Source: Siderastrea siderea
Taxonomy: Eukaryota; Cnidaria; Anthozoa; Scleractinia; Rhizangiidae
Direction of reading: 5' to 3'
DNA length: 64,000 bases
Assembly: GCA_964030785.1 (NCBI GenBank)
Contig: OZ034976.1
Span: 1,240,001 to 1,304,000 of the forward strand
Shown in pieces: positions 28,332 through 36,908 of the stretch. Made by a program: the position numbers and the translations under genes. The notes under the pieces were generated by a model. It was not told the DNA's origin, searched no databases, and saw nothing but the letters and a program-made list of their open reading frames with translations. Position 1 is the stretch's first letter; each line of letters starts with the position of its first letter.

Positions 28332-28768
28332 TAGGCGAATCCTTCTCCAGCCCTATCGCCCACTTCTTTGGATATTGATAGTCGTTTATTCTGGAATTCT
28401 ATGGCTTCTTGAAATCTTCCAAAGTTGTGATAAGCGTTGCCGAGATTGCCATAAGCTTTTCCTTCTCCAGCCTTATCGCCCACTTCTTTGGATATTGATA
28501 GGTGTTTATTGTGGAATTCTATGGCTTCTTGAAATCTTCCTAGGCTGTGATAAGCGTTGCCGAGATTGCAATAGGCGAATCCTTCTCCAGCCCTATCGCC
28601 CACTTCTTTGGATATTGATAGTCGTTTATTGTGGAATTCTATGGCTTCTTGAAATCTTCCAAAGTTGTGATAAGCGTTGCCGAGATTGCCATAAGCTTTT
28701 CCTTCTCCAGCCTTATCGCCCACTTCTTTGGATATTGATAGGTGTTTATTGTGGAATTCTATGGCTTC
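28301..28768 (-). pseudogene. N block, segment after the CAA-to-TAA stop
   Basis: About 3.9 TPR units between TAA at 28769-28771 and the junction at 28323. This N block follows N' directly, whereas in the second 34-kb copy an A cassette (61313-61792) lies between N' and N. Unit content is as in 23982-24449. Confidence 0.55.
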
Positions 28769-30550
28769 TTAAAATCTTCCTAGGTAGCGATAAGCAATGC
28801 CGAGATTGCAATAGGCGAATCCTTCTCCAGCCCTATCGCCCACTTCTTTGGATATTGATAGGTGTTTATTGTGGAATTCTATGGCTTCTTGAAATCTTCC
28901 AAAGTTGTGATAAGCGTTGCCAAGATTGCCATAAGCTTTTCCTTCTCCAGCCTTATCGCCCACTTCTTTGGATATTGATAGGTGTTTATTGTGGAATTGT
29001 ATGGCTTCTTGAAATCTTCCTAGGTAGCGATAAGCAATGCCGAGATTGCAATAGGCGAATCCTTCTCCAGCCCTATCGCCCACTTCTTTGGATATTGATA
29101 GGTGTTTATTTTGGAATTCTATGGCTTCTTGAAATCTTCTTAGGCTGAGATAAGCGCTGCCGAGATTGCCATAAGCTTTTCCTTCTCCAGCCTTATCGCC
29201 CACTTCTTTAGATATTGATTGGTGTTTATTGTGGAATTCTATGGCTTCTTGAAATCTTCCTTGGCTGCGATAAGCGCTGCCGATGTTGCCATAAGCTTTT
29301 CCTTCTCCAGCCCTATCGCCCACTTCTTTGGATATTGATAGGAGTTTATTGTGGAATTCTATGGCTTCCTGAAATCTTCCTAGGCTGCAATAAGCGTTGC
29401 CGAGATCGCAATAGGCGAATCCTTCTCCAGCCCTATCGCCCACTTCTTTGGATATTGATAGTTGTTTATTGTGGAATTTTATGGCTTCTTGAAATCTTCC
29501 TAGGCTGAGATAAGCGCTGCCGAGATTGCCATAAGCTTTTCCTTCTCCAGCCTTATCGCCCACTTCTTTAGATATTGATAGGTGTTTATTGTGGAATTCT
29601 ATGGCTTCTTGAAATCTTCCTAGGCTGCGATAAGCGCTGCCGCGATTGCCATAAGCTTTTCCTTCTGCAGCCCTATCGCCCACTTCTTTGGATATTGATA
29701 GGTGTTTATTGTGGAATTCTATGGCTTCTTGAAATCTTCCTAGGCTGCAATAAGCGCTGCCGAGATTGCCATAAGCTTTTCCTTCTCCAGCCTTATCGCC
29801 CACTTCTTTAGATATTGATAGGTGTTTATTGTGGAATTCTATGGCTTCTTGAAATCTTCCTAGGCTGCGATAAGCGCTGCCGAGATTGCCATAAGCTTTT
29901 TCTTCTCCAGCCCTATCGCCCACTTCTTTGGATATTGATAGGTGTTTATTGTGGAATTCTATGGCTTCTTGAAATCTTCCTAGGCTGCGATAAGCGCTGC
30001 CGAGATTGCCATAAGCTTTTCCTTCTCCAGCCTTATCGCCCACTTCTTTAGATATTGATAGGTGTTTATTGTGGAATTCTATGGCTTCTTGAAATCTTCC
30101 TAGGCTGCGATAAGCGCTGCCGAGGTTGCCATAAGCTTTTCCTTCTGCAGCCCTATCGCCCACTTCTTTGGATATTGATAGGTGTTTATTGTGGAATTCT
30201 ATGGCTTCCTGAAATCTTCCTAGGCTGCAATAAGCGTTACCGAGATCGCAATAGGCGAATCCTTCTCCAGCCCTATCGCCCACTTCTTTTAATATTGATA
30301 GGTGTTTATTATGGAACTCTATGGCTTCTTGAAATCTTCCTAGGCTCTGATAAGCCTTGCCGAGATGGCAATAGGCGCTTCCTTCTCCAGACTTATCGCC
30401 CCCTTCTTTGGATATTGTTAGATGTTTATTGTGCAATTCTATGGCTTCTTGAAATCTCCCAAGGCTGTCATAAGCGTTGCCGAGATTGCAATAAGCTTTT
30501 CCTTCTCCAGCCTTATTGCCCACTTCTTTGGATATTGATAGGTCTTTTTT
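28769..30550 (-). CDS. N block TPR segment, about 15 repeats
   Basis: Open for about 15 TPR units from the +1 insertion in the T7 run at 30545-30551 to TAA at 28769-28771. The first units are divergent (KEVGNKAGEG, KEGGDKSGEG, HLGKAYQS, ILKEVGDR); later ones are the CSLG/RSLG type. A private change near 29284 gives GNIGSAY. It is the same segment as 62238-63998 and, with one unit deleted, 35247-36908. Confidence 0.58.
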   Translation of the reverse strand, partial: KKDLSISKEVGNKAGEGKAYCNLGNAYDSLGRFQEAIELHNKHLTISKEGGDKSGEGSAYCHLGKAYQSLGRFQEAIEFHNKHLSILKEVGDRAGEGFAYCDLGNAYCSLGRFQEAIEFHNKHLSISKEVGDRAAEGKAYGNLGSAYRSLGRFQEAIEFHNKHLSISKEVGDKAGEGKAYGNLGSAYRSLGRFQEAIEFHNKHLSISKEVGDRAGEEKAYGNLGSAYRSLGRFQEAIEFHNKHLSISKEVGDKAGEGKAYGNLGSAYCSLGRFQEAIEFHNKHLSISKEVGDRAAEGKAYGNRGSAYRSLGRFQEAIEFHNKHLSISKEVGDKAGEGKAYGNLGSAYLSLGRFQEAIKFHNKQLSISKEVGDRAGEGFAYCDLGNAYCSLGRFQEAIEFHNKLLSISKEVGDRAGEGKAYGNIGSAYRSQGRFQEAIEFHNKHQSISKEVGDKAGEGKAYGNLGSAYLSLRRFQEAIEFQNKHLSISKEVGDRAGEGFAYCNLGIAYRYLGRFQEAIQFHNKHLSISKEVGDKAGEGKAYGNLGNAYHNFGRFQEAIEFHNKHLSISKEVGDRAGEGFAYCNLGIAYRYLGRF

Positions 30551-32171
30551 TGGGGAATTCTATGGCTTCTTGAAATCTTCCAACGCTGTGATAAGCGTTG
30601 CCGAGATGGCGATAAGCTTTTCCTTCTCCAGCTTTATCGCCCACTTCTTTGGATATTGATAGGTGTTTATTGTGGAATTCTATGGCTTCTTGAAATCTTC
30701 CAACGCTGTGATAAGCGCTGCCGAGATTTCCATAGGGAATTCCTTCTCCAGCCTTATCGCCCACTTCTTTGGATAATGATAGGTGTTTATTGTGGAATTC
30801 TATGGCTTCTTGAAATCTTCCAAGGCTGTGATAAGCGCTGCCGAGATTGCCATAGGCGATTCCTTCTGCAGCCTTATCACCCACTTCTTTGGATATTGAT
30901 AGGTCTTTATTGTGGAAGTCTATGGCTTCTTGAAATCTTCCAAGGCTGTGATAAGCGTTGCCGAGATTGCAATAAGCTTTTCCTTCTCCAGACTTATCGC
31001 CCCCTTCTTTGGATATTGTTCGATGTTTATTGTGGAATTCGATGGCTTCTTGAAATCTTCCAAGGCTGTCATAAGCGTTACCGAGATTGTAATAAGCTTT
31101 TCCTTCTCCAGCCTTATTGCCCACTTCTTTGGATATTGATAGGTGTTTATTGTGGAATACTATGGCTTCTTGAAATCTTCCAAAGTTGTGATAAGCGTTG
31201 CCGAGATTGCCATAAGCTCTTCCTTCTCCAGCCTTATCGCCCACTTCTTTGGATATTGATAGCTCTTTATTGTGGAATTCTATGGCTTCTTGAAATCTTC
31301 CTGGGCTGTCATAAGCGTTGCCGAGATTGCCATAAGCTTTTCCTTCTCCAGCCTTATCGCCCCCTTCTTTGGATATTGATAGGTGTTTATTGTGGAATTC
31401 TATGGCTTCTTGCAATCTTCCAAGACTGTGATAAGCGTTGCCGAGATGGCCATAAGCTTTTCTTTCTCCAGCCTTATCGCCCACCTCTTTGGATATTGAT
31501 AGGTCTTTATTGTGGAATTCTATGGCTTCTTGAAATCTTCCAACGCTGTGATAAACGTTGCCGAGATTGCCATAAGCTTTTCCTTCTCCAGCCTTATCGC
31601 CCATTTCTTTGGAAATTGATAGGTGTTTATTGTGGAATTCTATGGCTTCTTGAAGTCTTCCTAGGCTGTCATAAGCGTTGCCGAGATTGCCATAAGCTTT
31701 TCCTTCTCCAGCGTTATCGCCCACTTCTTTGGATATTGATAGGAGTTTATTGTGGAATTCTATGGCTGCTTGAAATCTTTCAAGGCTGTGATAAGCGTTG
31801 CCGAGATTGCCATAAGCTTTTCCTTCTCCAGCCTTATCGCCCACTTCTTTGGATATTGATAGGTGTTTATTGTGGAATTCTATGGCTTCTTGAAATCTTC
31901 CAATGCTGTGATAAGCGTTGCCGAGATTGCAATAAGCATTTCCCTCTCCAGCCCTATCGCCCACTTCTTTGGTTATTGATAGGTCTTTATTGTTGAATTC
32001 TATGGCTTCTTGAAATCTTCCAATGCGGTGATAAGCGTTGCCGAGATTGCCATAAGCTTTTCCTTCTCCAGCCTTATCGCCCACTTCTTTGGATATTGAT
32101 AGGTGTTTATTGTGGAATTCTATGGCTTCTTGAAATCTTCCTAGGCTGTAATAAGCGTTGCCGAGTTGCAA
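30513..32171 (-). CDS. N block divergent TPR tail, about 13 repeats
   Basis: A 552-codon frame entered at the junction at 32163, with the most diverse units in the window (HSLERFQAA, DSLGRLQ, KEMGDKAGEGKAY, KEGGDKAGEG, NELSIS, KAAEGIAYGN, GIPYGN, HLGNAYHSV). It loses frame at the T7 insertion (30545-30551) and ends EFPKKRPINIQRSGQ. An in-frame ATG lies at 31602-31604. In this copy the unit reads KAYGN where the other copies read KNYGN (ataagc in place of ataatt). Five of its units are missing in the N block at 1179-3980. The diversity suggests these are the older units, nearer the original N-terminal side. Confidence 0.6.
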   Translation of the reverse strand: MQLGNAYYSLGRFQEAIEFHNKHLSISKEVGDKAGEGKAYGNLGNAYHRIGRFQEAIEFNNKDLSITKEVGDRAGEGNAYCNLGNAYHSIGRFQEAIEFHNKHLSISKEVGDKAGEGKAYGNLGNAYHSLERFQAAIEFHNKLLSISKEVGDNAGEGKAYGNLGNAYDSLGRLQEAIEFHNKHLSISKEMGDKAGEGKAYGNLGNVYHSVGRFQEAIEFHNKDLSISKEVGDKAGERKAYGHLGNAYHSLGRLQEAIEFHNKHLSISKEGGDKAGEGKAYGNLGNAYDSPGRFQEAIEFHNKELSISKEVGDKAGEGRAYGNLGNAYHNFGRFQEAIVFHNKHLSISKEVGNKAGEGKAYYNLGNAYDSLGRFQEAIEFHNKHRTISKEGGDKSGEGKAYCNLGNAYHSLGRFQEAIDFHNKDLSISKEVGDKAAEGIAYGNLGSAYHSLGRFQEAIEFHNKHLSLSKEVGDKAGEGIPYGNLGSAYHSVGRFQEAIEFHNKHLSISKEVGDKAGEGKAYRHLGNAYHSVGRFQEAIEFPKKRPINIQRSGQ

Positions 32172-34330
32172 TAGGCGAATCCTTCTCCAGCCCTATCGCC
32201 CACTTCTTTGGATATTGATAGGTGTTTATTTTGGAATTCTATGGCTTCTTGAAATCTTCTTAGGCTGAGATAAGCGCTGCCGAGATTGCCATAAGCTTTT
32301 CCTTCTCCAGCCTTATCGCCCACTTCTTTAGATATTGATAGGTGTTTATTGTGGAATTCTATGGCTTCTTGAAATCTTCCTAGGCTGCGATAAGGGCTGC
32401 CGAAATTGCCATAAGCTTTTCCTTCTCCAGCCCTATCGCCCACTTCTTTGGATATTGATAGGAGTTTATTGTGGAATTCTATGGCTTCCTGAAATCTTCC
32501 TAGGCTGCAATAAGCGTTGCCGAGATCGCAATAGGCGAATCCTTCTCCAGCCTTATCGCCCACTTCTTTGGATATTGATAGTTGTTTATTGTGGAATTTT
32601 ATGGCTTCTTGAAATCTTCCTAGGCTGAGATAAGCGCTGCCGAGATTGCCATAAGCTTTTCCTTCTCCAGCCTTATCGCCCACTTCTTTAGATATTGATA
32701 GGTGTTTATTGTGGAATTCTATGGCTTCTTGAAATCTTCCTAGGCTGCGATAAGCGCTGCCGCGATTGCCATAAGCTTTTCCTTCTGCAGCCCTATCGCC
32801 CACTTCTTTGGATATTGATAGGTGTTTATTGTGGAATTCTATGGCTTCTTGAAATCTTCCAAAGTTGTGATAAGCGTTGCCGAGATTGCCATAAGCTTTT
32901 CCTTCTCCAGCCTTATCGCCCACTTCTTTGGATATTGATAGGTGTTTATTGTGGAATTCTATGGCTTCTTGAAATCTTCCAATGCTGTGATAAGCGTTGC
33001 CGAGATTGCAATAAGCATTTCCCTCTCCAGCCCTATCGCCCACTTCTTTGGTTATTGATAGGTCTTTATTGTTGAATTCTATGGCTTCTTGAAATCTTCC
33101 AATGCGGTGATAAGCGTTGCCGAGATTGCCATAAGGTTTTCCTTCTCCAGCCTTATCGCCCACTTCTTTGGATATTGATAGGTGTTTATTGTGGAATTCT
33201 ATGGCTTCTTGAAATCTTCCTAGGCTGTGATAAGCGTTGCCGAGATTGCAATAGGCGAATCCTTCTCCAGCCCTATCGCCCACTTCTTTGGATATTGATA
33301 GTCGTTTATTGTGGAATTCTATGGCTTCTTGAAATCTTCCAAAGTTGTGATAAGCGTTGCCGAGATTGCCATAAGCTTTTCCTTCTCCAGCCTTATCGCC
33401 CACTTCTTTAGATATTGATAGGTGTTTATTGTGGAATTCTATGGCTTCTTGAAATCTTCCTAGGCTGCGATAAGCGCTGCCGAGGTTGCCATAAGCTTTT
33501 CCTTCTCCAGCCCTATCGCCCACTTCTTTGGATATTGATAGGAGTTTATTGTGGAATTCTATGGCTTCTTGAAATCTTCCTAGGCTGCAATAAGCGTTGC
33601 CGAGATCGCAATAGGCGAATCCTTCTCCAGCCTTATCGCCCACTTCTTTGGATATTGATAGTTGTTTATTGTGGAATTTTATGGCTTCTTGAAATCTTCC
33701 TAGGCTGAGATAAGCGCTGCCGAGATTGCCATAAGCTTTTCCTTCTCCAGCCTTATCGCCCACTTCTTTAGATATTGATAGGTGTTTATTGTGGAATTCT
33801 ATGGCTTCTTGAAATCTTCCTAGGCTGCGATAAGCGCTGCCGCGATTGCCATAAGCTTTTCCTTCTGCAGCCCTATCGCCCACTTCTTTGGATATTGATA
33901 GGTGTTTATTGTGGAATTCTATGGCTTCTTGAAATCTTCCAAAGTTGTGATAAGCGTTGCCGAGATTGCCATAAGCTTTTCCTTCTCCAGCCTTATCGCC
34001 CACTTCTTTGGATATTGATAGGTGTTTATTGTGGAATTCTATGGCTTCTTGAAATCTTCCAATGCTGTGATAAGCGTTGCCGAGATTGCAATAAGCATTT
34101 CCCTCTCCAGCCCTATCGCCCACTTCTTTGGTTATTGATAGGTCTTTATTGTTGAATTCTATGGCTTCTTGAAATCTTCCAATGCGGTGATAAGCGTTGC
34201 CGAGATTGCCATAAGCTTTTCCTTCTCCAGCCTTATCGCCCACTTCTTTGGATATTGATAGGTGTTTATTGTGGAATTCTATGGCTTCTTGAAATCTTCC
34301 TAGGCTGTAATAAGCGTTGCCGAGTTGCAA
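32141..34330 (-). CDS. S block TPR array segment, 18 repeats, partial
   Basis: A 729-codon frame of 18 TPRs between the junctions at 34322 and 32163. It contains two rounds of the HRIG-HSIG-HNFG-RSLG-LSLG-CSLG series, as if two block starts were fused, the left one ending with GNFGSPY and LSLR units as in block C. A private KPYGN unit is near 33134 (ataaggtttt). No ATG in frame. This block has no counterpart inside the visible part of the second 34-kb copy. Confidence 0.6.
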   Translation of the reverse strand: MQLGNAYYSLGRFQEAIEFHNKHLSISKEVGDKAGEGKAYGNLGNAYHRIGRFQEAIEFNNKDLSITKEVGDRAGEGNAYCNLGNAYHSIGRFQEAIEFHNKHLSISKEVGDKAGEGKAYGNLGNAYHNFGRFQEAIEFHNKHLSISKEVGDRAAEGKAYGNRGSAYRSLGRFQEAIEFHNKHLSISKEVGDKAGEGKAYGNLGSAYLSLGRFQEAIKFHNKQLSISKEVGDKAGEGFAYCDLGNAYCSLGRFQEAIEFHNKLLSISKEVGDRAGEGKAYGNLGSAYRSLGRFQEAIEFHNKHLSISKEVGDKAGEGKAYGNLGNAYHNFGRFQEAIEFHNKRLSISKEVGDRAGEGFAYCNLGNAYHSLGRFQEAIEFHNKHLSISKEVGDKAGEGKPYGNLGNAYHRIGRFQEAIEFNNKDLSITKEVGDRAGEGNAYCNLGNAYHSIGRFQEAIEFHNKHLSISKEVGDKAGEGKAYGNLGNAYHNFGRFQEAIEFHNKHLSISKEVGDRAAEGKAYGNRGSAYRSLGRFQEAIEFHNKHLSISKEVGDKAGEGKAYGNLGSAYLSLGRFQEAIKFHNKQLSISKEVGDKAGEGFAYCDLGNAYCSLGRFQEAIEFHNKLLSISKEVGDRAGEGKAYGNFGSPYRSLGRFQEAIEFHNKHLSISKEVGDKAGEGKAYGNLGSAYLSLRRFQEAIEFQNKHLSISKEVGDRAGEGFAYCNSATLITA

Positions 34331-34809
34331 TAGGCGAATCCTTCTCCAGCCCTATCGCCCACTTCTTTGGATATTGATAGTCTTTTATTGTGGAATTCTA
34401 TGGCTTCTTGAAATCTTCCAAAGTTGTGATAAGCGTTGCCGAGATTGCCATAAGCTTTTCCTTCTCCAGCCTTATCGCCCACTTCTTTGGATATTGATAG
34501 GTGTTTATTGTGGAATTCTATGGCTTCTTGAAATCTTCCAATGCTGTGATAAGCGTTGCCGAGATTGCAATAAGCATTTCCCTCTCCAGCCCTATCGCCC
34601 ACTTCTTTGGTTATTGATAGGTCTTTATTGTTGAATTCTATGGCTTCTTGAAATCTTCCAATGCGGTGATAAGCGTTGCCGAGATTGCCATAAGCTTTTC
34701 CTTCTCCAGCCTTATCGCCCACTTCTTTGGATATTGATAGGTGTTTATTGTGGAATTCTATGGCTTCTTGAAATCTTCCTAGGCTGTAATAAGCGTTGCC
34801 GAGTTGCAA
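34300..34809 (-). pseudogene. A cassette opening the second 34-kb copy
   Basis: A 169-codon A cassette between the junctions at 34801 and 34322. It shares with 232-741 the silent Arg codon change in NKRL (tctttt near 34381) that no other cassette has. That variant is the clearest single marker that 34-kb copy 2 starts in register with copy 1. Confidence 0.6.
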
Positions 34810-35246
34810 TAGGCGAATCCTTCTCCAGCCCTATCGCCCACTTCTTTGGATATTGATAGTCGTTTATTCTGGAATTCTATGGCTTCTTGAAATCTTCCAA
34901 AGTTGTGATAAGCGTTGCCGAGATTGCCATAAGCTTTTCCTTCTCCAGCCTTATCGCCCACTTCTTTGGATATTGATAGGTGTTTATTGTGGAATTCTAT
35001 GGCTTCTTGAAATCTTCCTAGGCTGTGATAAGCGTTGCCGAGATTGCAATAGGCGAATCCTTCTCCAGCCCTATCGCCCACTTCTTTGGATATTGATAGT
35101 CGTTTATTGTGGAATTCTATGGCTTCTTGAAATCTTCCAAAGTTGTGATAAGCGTTGCCGAGATTGCCATAAGCTTTTCCTTCTCCAGCCTTATCGCCCA
35201 CTTCTTTGGATATTGATAGGTGTTTATTGTGGAATTCTATGGCTTC
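34779..35246 (-). pseudogene. N block, segment after the CAA-to-TAA stop
   Basis: About 3.9 TPR units between TAA at 35247-35249 and the junction at 34801. It is the counterpart of 711-1178 in copy 2, but keeps NFGRFQ where that copy has NFVRFQ. Confidence 0.55.
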
Positions 35247-36908
35247 TTAAAATCTTCCTAGGTAGCGATAAGCAATGCCGAGATTGCAATAGGCGAATCC
35301 TTCTCCAGCCCTATCGCCCACTTCTTTGGATATTGATAGGTGTTTATTGTGGAATTCTATGGCTTCTTGAAATCTTCCAAAGTTGTGATAAGCGTTGCCA
35401 AGATTGCCATAAGCTTTTCCTTCTCCAGCCTTATCGCCCACTTCTTTGGATATTGATAGGTGTTTATTGTGGAATTGTATGGCTTCTTGAAATCTTCCTA
35501 GGTAGCGATAAGCAATGCCGAGATTGCAATAGGCGAATCCTTCTCCAGCCCTATCGCCCACTTCTTTGGATATTGATAGGTGTTTATTTTGGAATTCTAT
35601 GGCTTCTTGAAATCTTCTTAGGCTGAGATAAGCGCTGCCGAGATTGCCATAAGCTTTTCCTTCTCCAGCCTTATCGCCCACTTCTTTAGATATTGATAGG
35701 TGTTTATTGTGGAATTCTATGGCTTCTTGAAATCTTCCTTGGCTGCGATAAGCGCTGCCGAGGTTGCCATAAGCTTTTCCTTCTCCAGCCCTATCGCCCA
35801 CTTCTTTGGATATTGATAGTTGTTTATTGTGGAATTTTATGGCTTCTTGAAATCTTCCTAGGCTGAGATAAGCGCTGCCGAGATTGCCATAAGCTTTTCC
35901 TTCTCCAGCCTTATCGCCCACTTCTTTAGATATTGATAGGTGTTTATTGTGGAATTCTATGGCTTCTTGAAATCTTCCTAGGCTGCGATAAGCGCTGCCG
36001 CGATTGCCATAAGCTTTTCCTTCTGCAGCCCTATCGCCCACTTCTTTGGATATTGATAGGTGTTTATTGTGGAATTCTATGGCTTCTTGAAATCTTCCTA
36101 GGCTGCAATAAGCGCTGCCGAGATTGCCATAAGCTTTTCCTTCTCCAGCCTTATCGCCCACTTCTTTAGATATTGATAGGTGTTTATTGTGGAATTCTAT
36201 GGCTTCTTGAAATCTTCCTAGGCTGCGATAAGCGCTGCCGAGATTGCCATAAGCTTTTTCTTCTCCAGCCCTATCGCCCACTTCTTTGGATATTGATAGG
36301 TGTTTATTGTGGAATTCTATGGCTTCTTGAAATCTTCCTAGGCTGCGATAAGCGCTGCCGAGATTGCCATAAGCTTTTCCTTCTCCAGCCTTATCGCCCA
36401 CTTCTTTAGATATTGATAGGTGTTTATTGTGGAATTCTATGGCTTCTTGAAATCTTCCTAGGCTGCGATAAGCGCTGCCGAGGTTGCCATAAGCTTTTCC
36501 TTCTGCAGCCCTATCGCCCACTTCTTTGGATATTGATAGGTGTTTATTGTGGAATTCTATGGCTTCCTGAAATCTTCCTAGGCTGCAATAAGCGTTACCG
36601 AGATCGCAATAGGCGAATCCTTCTCCAGCCCTATCGCCCACTTCTTTTAATATTGATAGGTGTTTATTATGGAACTCTATGGCTTCTTGAAATCTTCCTA
36701 GGCTCTGATAAGCCTTGCCGAGATGGCAATAGGCGCTTCCTTCTCCAGACTTATCGCCCCCTTCTTTGGATATTGTTAGATGTTTATTGTGCAATTCTAT
36801 GGCTTCTTGAAATCTCCCAAGGCTGTCATAAGCGTTGCCGAGATTGCAATAAGCTTTTCCTTCTCCAGCCTTATTGCCCACTTCTTTGGATATTGATAGG
36901 TCTTTTTT
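35247..36908 (-). CDS. N block TPR segment, about 14 repeats
   Basis: Open from the T7 insertion at 36903-36909 to TAA at 35247-35249. It is one 120-bp unit shorter than its paralogues: near 35815 the GAYCDLGNAYCS-type unit with the NKLL codon is missing, and NKQL follows directly on the DR unit. Divergent units at the right end (KEVGNK, KEGGDKSGEG, HLGKAYQS) match 28769-30550. Confidence 0.58.
   Translation of the reverse strand, partial: KKDLSISKEVGNKAGEGKAYCNLGNAYDSLGRFQEAIELHNKHLTISKEGGDKSGEGSAYCHLGKAYQSLGRFQEAIEFHNKHLSILKEVGDRAGEGFAYCDLGNAYCSLGRFQEAIEFHNKHLSISKEVGDRAAEGKAYGNLGSAYRSLGRFQEAIEFHNKHLSISKEVGDKAGEGKAYGNLGSAYRSLGRFQEAIEFHNKHLSISKEVGDRAGEEKAYGNLGSAYRSLGRFQEAIEFHNKHLSISKEVGDKAGEGKAYGNLGSAYCSLGRFQEAIEFHNKHLSISKEVGDRAAEGKAYGNRGSAYRSLGRFQEAIEFHNKHLSISKEVGDKAGEGKAYGNLGSAYLSLGRFQEAIKFHNKQLSISKEVGDRAGEGKAYGNLGSAYRSQGRFQEAIEFHNKHLSISKEVGDKAGEGKAYGNLGSAYLSLRRFQEAIEFQNKHLSISKEVGDRAGEGFAYCNLGIAYRYLGRFQEAIQFHNKHLSISKEVGDKAGEGKAYGNLGNAYHNFGRFQEAIEFHNKHLSISKEVGDRAGEGFAYCNLGIAYRYLGRF

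Larger units (their letters stand above)
1..34068. repeat. ~34-kb higher-order repeat, copy 1
   Basis: The block order read from the deletion junctions is A, N, C, A, L, C', A, L, A, N', N, S. The same order starts again at 34069 at an offset of 34068 bases (junction 254 pairs with 34322, and 733 with 34801). Rare variants are shared with copy 2: a silent Arg codon change near 314 and 34381, the stop at 26511 and 59501, and the cttcctagac variant near 16787 and 49537. Copy 1 has its own features: a perfect 2760-bp duplication in its first L block, a 600-bp deletion product near 2941, and no A cassette between N' and N. Its left edge is set by the window, so the true boundary is unknown. Confidence 0.8.
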
